This document shows, piece after piece, positions 5,610 to 9,300 of a stretch of DNA of 9,300 bases. Location: contig CAMYKT010000048.1 of NCBI GenBank assembly GCA_947259185.1, positions 1 to 9,300 on the forward strand, given 5' to 3'. Each line of letters starts with the position of its first letter. Within the stretch, counting starts at the first letter, position 1. The position numbers and the translations under genes are program-made. This DNA comes from an uncultured Methanobacteriaceae archaeon. Lineage in GTDB: Archaea; Methanobacteriota; Methanobacteria; Methanobacteriales; Methanobacteriaceae. The notes under the pieces are model-generated. The model did not search any database. It was not told the DNA's origin and saw nothing but the letters and a program-made list of their open reading frames with translations.

Positions 5610-7475
5610 TTACTGTCCTATCAACCTTAAGCCGGTTATGGCGGCTATGTTGGTATCCAGTGCTCTCAGGTCATTTACCGAGAATTTTCGAATATCATCA
5701 TGTCCTGCTAGTTGGGCCAGCATCTTGGTTTCTTCAGTCATGGATTTTATATAATTAGCCACTCTCATGGCAGATAGTTCCAGATCCATTCTTTCTCTTA
5801 GGGCAGGGTCCTGGGTAGCTACTCCTACTGGACATTTTCCAGTGTAACACATTCTACAGGCCCGACATCCCATGGCAATCATGGCTCCGGTACCAATATA
5901 GGCTGCATCAGCCCCCATGGCCATGGCTTTGGCCACGTCAGCTCCGCTTCTGATACCCCCAGTAATTATAAGGTCCACTTCATCCTTTAATCCAATTTCT
6001 TCTAAACCATTAACTGCCTGTACCAACGAGGCCAGAGTAGGTACTCCGGTATGTTCAATAACCACTTCTGGAGCAGCTCCAGTTCCACCTTCCATACCAT
6101 CTACAGATATGATATCTGCCCCAGCTTCTGCAGCTATTTTAACGTCTTCGTCTACCCTCCCCGGTCCCAGTTTAACCACAATAGGTATTTTCCAGTCGGT
6201 TACTTCCCTCAAGAGTTCTATGTGTTTTGCCAGGTCTCCTTCCCGGGTTGCATCCAGGAAACGGGCAGGGCTCAGTGCATCAGTACCTAGAGGTATTCCT
6301 CTTATTTTAGCCACTTCCGGGCTTACTTTTTCTGCCAGGAGGTGTCCTCCCATCCCTGGTTTGGCACCCTGACCTATTTTTACTTCAATAGCATCGGCCA
6401 CATTTAAGTAATTAGCAGAAACCCCGAATCTTCCTGAGGAATACTGTACCATTAACTTGTCAGCCATTTCTCGCTCTTCAGGTAACATACCTCCTTCACC
6501 AGTATTAGCACAGGAACCCACCAGAGCAGTACCTTTGGCCATGGCCAATTTACTTTCTTTGCTTAAAGCACCAAAAGACATTCCAGCAATAAGGACCGGT
6601 GTTTGTAAAACCAGTGGTTCTTCCGCAAATCGACCTCCCAGTTCTACCTGAGTGTTGCATGCCTCCCTATATTTGTCAACCGGAGCTATTGATGCCTGGG
6701 CCGGCAAAATAATTATATCATCAAAGCTGGGTAGCTGTCTTTCAGTTCCAAAACCACGCAGGGCATATTTGCCTGCCTTGGAAGTATATCTAATAACGGC
6801 AATAGTCCGCGGATCCCATATACTACCTGCACCACTTGGAATTAACACCGGACATGCAGCTAAGCAGGATCCGCACATGATACAACGGTTTTTATCAATT
6901 ACAGGATTATTATCCACAATTTCTATGGCATCGGTGGGACATACTATACTACAGGTACCGCAAAACACACATAACCCTTGAGTAGCCGCTGCCAGGTCAC
7001 TGGAAGGAGACGCAGGATTAAGGGAATGTGAAGAAGAATTACTATTATTTAATTCAAAGCCTTTCTGCATTCCTGTGGCGAATTCTTTAACATCTACCGC
7101 TTCTAAACATCCACTTTCACAGGCAGATACACAGTGAGGTATTTCTCCTGGAGCAGAGATACATTGCTGGTCACATTTAAGCATTCCTTTTTCAGTATAA
7201 GTTATACTGCCAATGGGACACATTAACATACATAATTTGCATCCAGAGCATGATTCCTGGTTTATCTTTACCACACCATTTTCCCGTTCAATGGCATCCC
7301 GGAAGCATCCCCGGGCACAGGCCGGATCCACACACTGTTGACATACCACTGCCTGGTATCCTTTATTCATTTTATGTAAAAATAAGGCACTTTCCTGATT
7401 TACTTTGGCACAGGCCTCGATACATTCATTACATCCGTCACAATTTTCCGGATCTGTTAATAATATTTGAACCAT
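5610..7475 (-). CDS. gltB: Glutamate synthase large subunit: polyferredoxin + ferredoxin + FMN synthase domain
   Basis: A 621-residue cytoplasmic enzyme expected to form glutamate from 2-oxoglutarate and ammonia released from glutamine, using electrons through iron-sulfur clusters. Residues 4-128 have four cysteine groups in the DMSO-reductase-beta/HycB order: C12/15/18/22, C45/48/53/57, C76/79/82/86, and C101/105/115/119. The fourth starts CxxxC instead of CxxC. A Ser/Asn-rich linker (143-160) leads to a second ferredoxin module (C169/172/175/179 and C198/201/204/208), each group ending in CP. Residues 225-600 are the FMN synthase domain: QGAKPGMGGHL, SVDGMEGGTGAAPE, GGIRSGADVAKAMAMGADA. The 3Fe-4S motif is C537-x5-C543-x4-C548 followed by PVGVATQDP. 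The N-terminal glutaminase domain of bacterial GltB is absent. The start has GGTGA 6-7 nt upstream, overlapping the stop of the GXGXG gene. Identity is firm; the electron donor (probably ferredoxin) is inferred. Confidence 0.93.
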   Translation of the reverse strand: MVQILLTDPENCDGCNECIEACAKVNQESALFLHKMNKGYQAVVCQQCVDPACARGCFRDAIERENGVVKINQESCSGCKLCMLMCPIGSITYTEKGMLKCDQQCISAPGEIPHCVSACESGCLEAVDVKEFATGMQKGFELNNSNSSSHSLNPASPSSDLAAATQGLCVFCGTCSIVCPTDAIEIVDNNPVIDKNRCIMCGSCLAACPVLIPSGAGSIWDPRTIAVIRYTSKAGKYALRGFGTERQLPSFDDIIILPAQASIAPVDKYREACNTQVELGGRFAEEPLVLQTPVLIAGMSFGALSKESKLAMAKGTALVGSCANTGEGGMLPEEREMADKLMVQYSSGRFGVSANYLNVADAIEVKIGQGAKPGMGGHLLAEKVSPEVAKIRGIPLGTDALSPARFLDATREGDLAKHIELLREVTDWKIPIVVKLGPGRVDEDVKIAAEAGADIISVDGMEGGTGAAPEVVIEHTGVPTLASLVQAVNGLEEIGLKDEVDLIITGGIRSGADVAKAMAMGADAAYIGTGAMIAMGCRACRMCYTGKCPVGVATQDPALRERMDLELSAMRVANYIKSMTEETKMLAQLAGHDDIRKFSVNDLRALDTNIAAITGLRLIGQ

Positions 7476-7486
7476 TTATAATCACC

Positions 7487-8155
7487 TTACCCGTAAAAAG
7501 GCCGGGAATCCTTATGTTGAATTTTTTGGAATTTTTCTACATCGGCTGAAATACCATAGCTCTGGAATATGGCAGAAAGTTTCTCTTTATCTGTTTTATC
7601 CAGTGGTGTTATCCGGGCATTGGTTCCTGTTTGGAGTTCTCCACCTACATAAATAGTTCCCCCTATCATCCAGTCCCCGGTATCTTCTCCAGCATCACCC
7701 GTGATAATTATATCTCCACTGAGCATGTAAAGTCCAGCCAGCTTTCCAATATTCCCATCTATAATTATTAATCCACCTTTATTGAGTTGTCCCACTGCAT
7801 CTCCAGCATTACCATGCACCACAATGGTTCCATTATAGGTACCAAAGCCCACTCCATCATCAGTGGATCCTTGTACAATAATTTCACCAGCAGTCATATT
7901 ATTGCCTACATAGCGTCCTGTGTTTCCCTGAATCTCTATTTTGGCCCCATCATTTAAGGCTCCAATAAAGTCTCCAAAATCTCCTTTAAGTTTTATATGT
8001 GATTCTTCTCGAATACCAACTACAATAGAGTCTAATTTTTGCGAGTTTTCAATCAAAAATGTGGTTTGATTTTGTTTTAAACCATTTTTTATTTCTTTAT
8101 TTATGGTGCGAGTTGAAAGATCATCACCAGAAATCATTATTTCGTTTACAGGCAT
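7487..8155 (-). CDS. Glutamate synthase GXGXG (alpha domain 3-like) beta-helix subunit
   Basis: 222 residues. The centre (about 55-172) is a right-handed beta-helix of roughly six turns, each of 18-20 residues and marked by G-x-x-G-x-x-x-G phrases: GNTGRYVGNNMTAGEIIVQG, GNAGDAVGQLNKGGLIIIDG, GNIGKLAGLYMLSGDIIITG. This matches the C-terminal GXGXG domain of glutamate synthase and the related FwdC/FmdC subunit of formylmethanofuran dehydrogenase. The adjacent FMN subunit, 11 nt away in the same direction, makes the glutamate synthase role far more likely than the Fwd one. In bacterial enzymes this domain is structural and helps hold the ammonia tunnel between glutaminase and synthase sites. The C-terminal tail (about 185-222, ending in DSRPFYG) is outside the helix. 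The ATG start has AGGAGG 8 nt upstream (8164-8169). It is the first gene of the unit. Confidence 0.9.
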   Translation of the reverse strand: MPVNEIMISGDDLSTRTINKEIKNGLKQNQTTFLIENSQKLDSIVVGIREESHIKLKGDFGDFIGALNDGAKIEIQGNTGRYVGNNMTAGEIIVQGSTDDGVGFGTYNGTIVVHGNAGDAVGQLNKGGLIIIDGNIGKLAGLYMLSGDIIITGDAGEDTGDWMIGGTIYVGGELQTGTNARITPLDKTDKEKLSAIFQSYGISADVEKFQKIQHKDSRPFYG

Positions 8156-8202
8156 TTTTAAATCCTCCTGTCTATTAGTTATAATGTCAGTTAAAAACTC
8201 AC

Positions 8203-8228
8203 TTAAACTTTGCCTTTTTCAAGTTTAA
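8203..8228. promoter_or_regulatory. Inverted repeat in the glutamate synthase leader
   Basis: TTAAACTT (8203-8210), a 10-nt gap, then AAGTTTAA (8221-8228): a perfect 8-bp dyad, 48 nt upstream of the GXGXG gene start. It could be an operator near the transcription start or, if transcribed, a stem-loop in the leader. Confidence 0.4.
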
Positions 8229-8231
8229 AAA

Positions 8232-8245
8232 ATAGACAAGTCTAT
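8232..8245. promoter_or_regulatory. Perfect dyad ATAGAC-AA-GTCTAT, candidate operator
   Basis: A perfect 6-bp inverted repeat with a 2-bp centre that includes G/C pairs, so less likely to arise by chance than the AT-only palindromes. It overlaps the end of the TATA-like element at 8243-8251, a position at which a bound repressor would block promoter assembly in either direction. Binding by the divergent winged-helix regulator is inferred from position only. Confidence 0.45.
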
Positions 8246-8251
8246 ATTATA
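8243..8251. promoter_or_regulatory. TATA-like element in the divergent intergenic region
   Basis: TATATTATA reads as a TATA-like box on either strand. For the minus-strand synthase unit, transcription would start near 8222, giving a leader of about 67 nt. For the plus-strand regulator the leader would be about 70 nt. The same 9-mer type appears upstream of lemA. Confidence 0.35.
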
Positions 8252-8299
8252 GTGAGACTAAAAAGAAATATAGGAAAAAAGCTGTTTTTTAATAAAGGG

Positions 8300-8307
8300 A
8301 TTATAAG
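8300..8307 (+). promoter_or_regulatory. Possible TATA element for the divergent regulator
   Basis: ATTATAAG lies about 40 nt before the ATG at 8345. The usual archaeal spacing places transcription start near 8329-8332, giving a very short leader that still contains AGGTG. It competes with the TATA-like element at 8243-8251 as the regulator promoter. Confidence 0.3.
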
Positions 8308-8344
8308 TTGATATCCTATAATTCATTAGGTGTGGTTTGAGAAA

Positions 8345-8893
8345 ATGAAAACTCTTATTAGCAATTTAAAAGGAAAGTGTTTATTTGAGGTATCTATGAA
8401 AACTCAAATAGATGGACTTATTTGTATTCAAAGTGATGCATCAGATAATTCCTGTCTGGATAAATTTATTAAAGGAGGTTCAGTAAGAATTGAATCAGAA
8501 AATCCCCTGGAAGCCTGCCAAAAAATAACCAACGTTATAAGGGGGGCCAAAAAACACGGCGAAGTCCATGTGGGGTATGACGGGGGTCCTTTAGGATCTC
8601 TACTGGGATTTATTGCCAATAAAGAAGGAGTTGATGGTGTTTATACCTGTTTAAATAATGAATCTGTTAGGTTACCTGCCTTAAAGATGGATATTTCGGA
8701 TACTCGTTTAAGAATTTTAGAAACCTTAGAAAAAGAAAATCTTACTGCCATTTCTATTGGAAAAAAAGTGGGTATTTCCCGGGCCATGGTTTACAAACAC
8801 CTGGCCGGCCTCCTGGAATTGGGGCTGGTTAAACAAGCACAGATGTTTGAAAAGTATTCCATTACTCAAGCCGGGAAAATAGTTATCATATAA
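8345..8893 (+). CDS. Winged-helix transcriptional regulator with N-terminal sensor-like domain
   Basis: 182 residues from the ATG. Residues about 119-182 form a winged helix-turn-helix: a first helix (DTRLRILETLEKE), the HTH (TAISIGKKVGISRAMVYKHLAGLLELGLV) and a wing ending in YSITQAGKIVII. This is the ArsR/MarR-like archaeal type. Residues 1-118 are a separate alpha/beta domain with a strand-loop-helix (HVGYDGGPLGSLLGFIA) and then SVRLPALKMD before the HTH. That order, and a GG loop after a strand, recall CARF-wHTH regulators such as Csa3, but the domain is short and I would not assign it. Start choice: a GTG at 8330 is also in frame without a ribosome-binding site; AGGTG at 8328-8332 could serve the ATG at 8345; a third in-frame ATG at 8396 has GAGGT only 4 nt away. 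It is divergent from the glutamate synthase genes, with dyads in between, so control of that unit is likely. DNA binding is firm; ligand unknown. Confidence 0.82.
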   Translation: MKTLISNLKGKCLFEVSMKTQIDGLICIQSDASDNSCLDKFIKGGSVRIESENPLEACQKITNVIRGAKKHGEVHVGYDGGPLGSLLGFIANKEGVDGVYTCLNNESVRLPALKMDISDTRLRILETLEKENLTAISIGKKVGISRAMVYKHLAGLLELGLVKQAQMFEKYSITQAGKIVII

Positions 8894-8939
8894 ATAAATA
8901 ATATAAAATTAAGTTAATTTAAAAATAAGTTTAATAATT

Positions 8940-9161
8940 TTATTCCATAGGATATTCAACCCTTAAGCGATAGGAAGCTTTTTCACTTAATAGTACGGTT
9001 CCAGGTACAAAAAAATCTTGATATTTTTCCACTTCACTTTTCATGCAGGGCTTCATATCCATTTTCTGAATATAAGAGGTACATTCATCAGTTTCAATTA
9101 GTCCTTTTTTTACCAGGGCGATGTAGCGCATCTTCAAGGTTTCTTCATCTAATAAATCCAT
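8940..9161 (-). CDS. Unrecognised 73-aa protein
   Basis: A short, charged, soluble protein (73 residues) with two cysteines (C27 and C39) and no membrane segment. The first half is probably helical (DLLDEETLKMRYIALVKKGL), and the end reads as strands (FFVPGTVLLSEKASYRLRVE). I do not recognise the family. Support for a real gene comes from the GGTGA ribosome-binding site 4 nt before the ATG, and from a strong archaeal TATA box placed so that transcription begins about 10 nt upstream of the start. It converges with the regulator gene across a 46-nt AT-rich gap. A palindrome at the predicted transcription start suggests that it is tightly regulated. Confidence 0.62.
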   Translation of the reverse strand: MDLLDEETLKMRYIALVKKGLIETDECTSYIQKMDMKPCMKSEVEKYQDFFVPGTVLLSEKASYRLRVEYPME

Positions 9162-9167
9162 ACAATC

Positions 9168-9180
9168 ACCATACTATGGT
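9168..9180. promoter_or_regulatory. Perfect 13-bp palindrome at the predicted start of transcription
   Basis: ACCATA C TATGGT is a perfect dyad that overlaps the ribosome-binding region of the 73-aa gene and lies 14-26 nt downstream of its TATA box, where transcription should begin. This is a classic place for an archaeal repressor operator. Confidence 0.45.
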
Positions 9181-9193
9181 ATTTTCAAAATCA

Positions 9194-9201
9194 TATATAA
9201 A
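9194..9201 (-). promoter_or_regulatory. Archaeal TATA box for the 73-aa gene
   Basis: The minus strand reads TTTATATA, the consensus archaeal TATA box, preceded by purine-rich GGAAATA in the position of a BRE. The expected start of transcription, about 25 nt downstream, falls near 9170, immediately upstream of the ribosome-binding site. The element is partly symmetrical (TATATAAA on the plus strand), so it could also serve a plus-strand gene beyond the window. Confidence 0.6.
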
Positions 9202-9210
9202 TATTTCCAA

Positions 9211-9300
9211 TTAAACCGCCCCAAGCATATCCATATCCACAGACATGTAAGTCAAACAACCAATTATGTGTAATATCAAGGAGTCTAAATTAAACATTGT
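9211..9300 (-). other. Possible 3' end of an upstream minus-strand gene (edge, uncertain)
   Basis: One minus-strand frame remains open from the window edge to a TAA at 9211-9213 (30 codons, ending in SVDMDMLGAV). It could be the tail of a gene lying to the right. A second minus frame is open over about 9191-9290 with no ATG and runs through the TATA box, so openness alone means little here. A plus-strand AAGGAG at 9278-9283 has no well-spaced start within the window. I cannot decide what this edge holds. Confidence 0.22.

Noticed and set aside
5917..6981. Several plus-strand open frames (5917-6372, 6051-6290, 6457-6651, 6652-6981)
   Set aside because: All are antisense to the glutamate synthase FMN and ferredoxin domains, whose conserved motifs fix the true frame.
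7250..7549. Plus-strand open frame of 99 codons
   Set aside because: It overlaps the N-terminal ferredoxin of the synthase and the gene junction on the minus strand, and shows no ribosome-binding site or recognisable domain.
7487..8155. Possible FwdC/FmdC (formylmethanofuran dehydrogenase subunit C)
   Set aside because: The beta-helix repeats are shared, but the gene is joined to a glutamate synthase FMN subunit with an 11-nt gap and no other fwd/fmd gene is present.
8428..8619. Minus-strand open frame of 63 codons
   Set aside because: Antisense to the winged-helix regulator, with no supporting signals.
8906..8920. Palindrome AAATTAA-G-TTAATTT between the convergent genes
   Set aside because: Nearly AT-only in a very AT-rich 46-nt gap, so a chance origin is likely; no T-run follows to support a terminator.
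1..9300. tRNA, rRNA, CRISPR array, insertion sequence
   Set aside because: Reading both strands by eye, I saw no cloverleaf-like sequence, regularly spaced repeats, transposase-like protein or long direct repeats. A structured-RNA search was not possible, so small RNAs cannot be excluded.

Overview
The window looks like chromosomal DNA from a methanogenic archaeon, most likely of the Methanobacterium type. The evidence is an AT-rich genome with strong AGGAGG/GGTGA ribosome-binding sites, an archaeal TATA box (TTTATATA), T-tract ends to transcription units, and a glutamate synthase split into separate domain genes as is usual in methanogens. The genus-level call is inference from gene content and style; there is no rRNA or marker gene here.

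Layout, left to right. Almost everything is on the minus strand. (1) The 5' part of an unrecognised multi-span membrane protein runs off the left edge (1-433). (2) A two-gene unit encodes LemA (2346-2897) and a DUF2207 membrane protein with a Gly-rich tail (518-2329, TTG start), separated by 17 nt. (3) A 65-residue cysteine-rich zinc-ribbon-like protein follows (3018-3215). (4) A DUF308/HdeD-like membrane protein (4916-5425) lies 36 nt upstream of a DacB/PBP4-type serine peptidase (family S13, 3278-4879), with all three penicillin-binding motifs intact. (5) A glutamate synthase pair, 11 nt apart, consists of a GXGXG beta-helix subunit (7487-8155) and a large iron-sulfur/FMN subunit (5610-7475). 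(6) Divergent from it on the plus strand is a winged-helix regulator with an N-terminal sensor-like domain (8345-8893). (7) A 73-residue unknown protein (8940-9161, minus) has a clear TATA box and a palindrome at its expected transcription start.

How the genes may work together. The left half is envelope-related: LemA and DUF2207 proteins commonly occur together, and the S13 peptidase is an exported, anchored enzyme predicted to act outside the cell. The right half concerns nitrogen assimilation. The GXGXG and FMN/Fe-S subunits supply two of the three functional parts of a ferredoxin-type glutamate synthase. The glutaminase part is not in this window and must be encoded elsewhere. The shared intergenic region (8156-8344) carries several inverted repeats next to a TATA-like element, so the divergent regulator is a good candidate to control both itself and the synthase.

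The points most worth following are: the penicillin-binding-type peptidase in a lineage expected to have pseudomurein; the large subunit that joins a four-cluster polyferredoxin to a second ferredoxin and the FMN domain through a Ser/Asn-rich linker; and the regulator, whose sensor half loosely resembles CARF-type nucleotide sensors. No tRNA, rRNA, CRISPR array or insertion sequence was seen.
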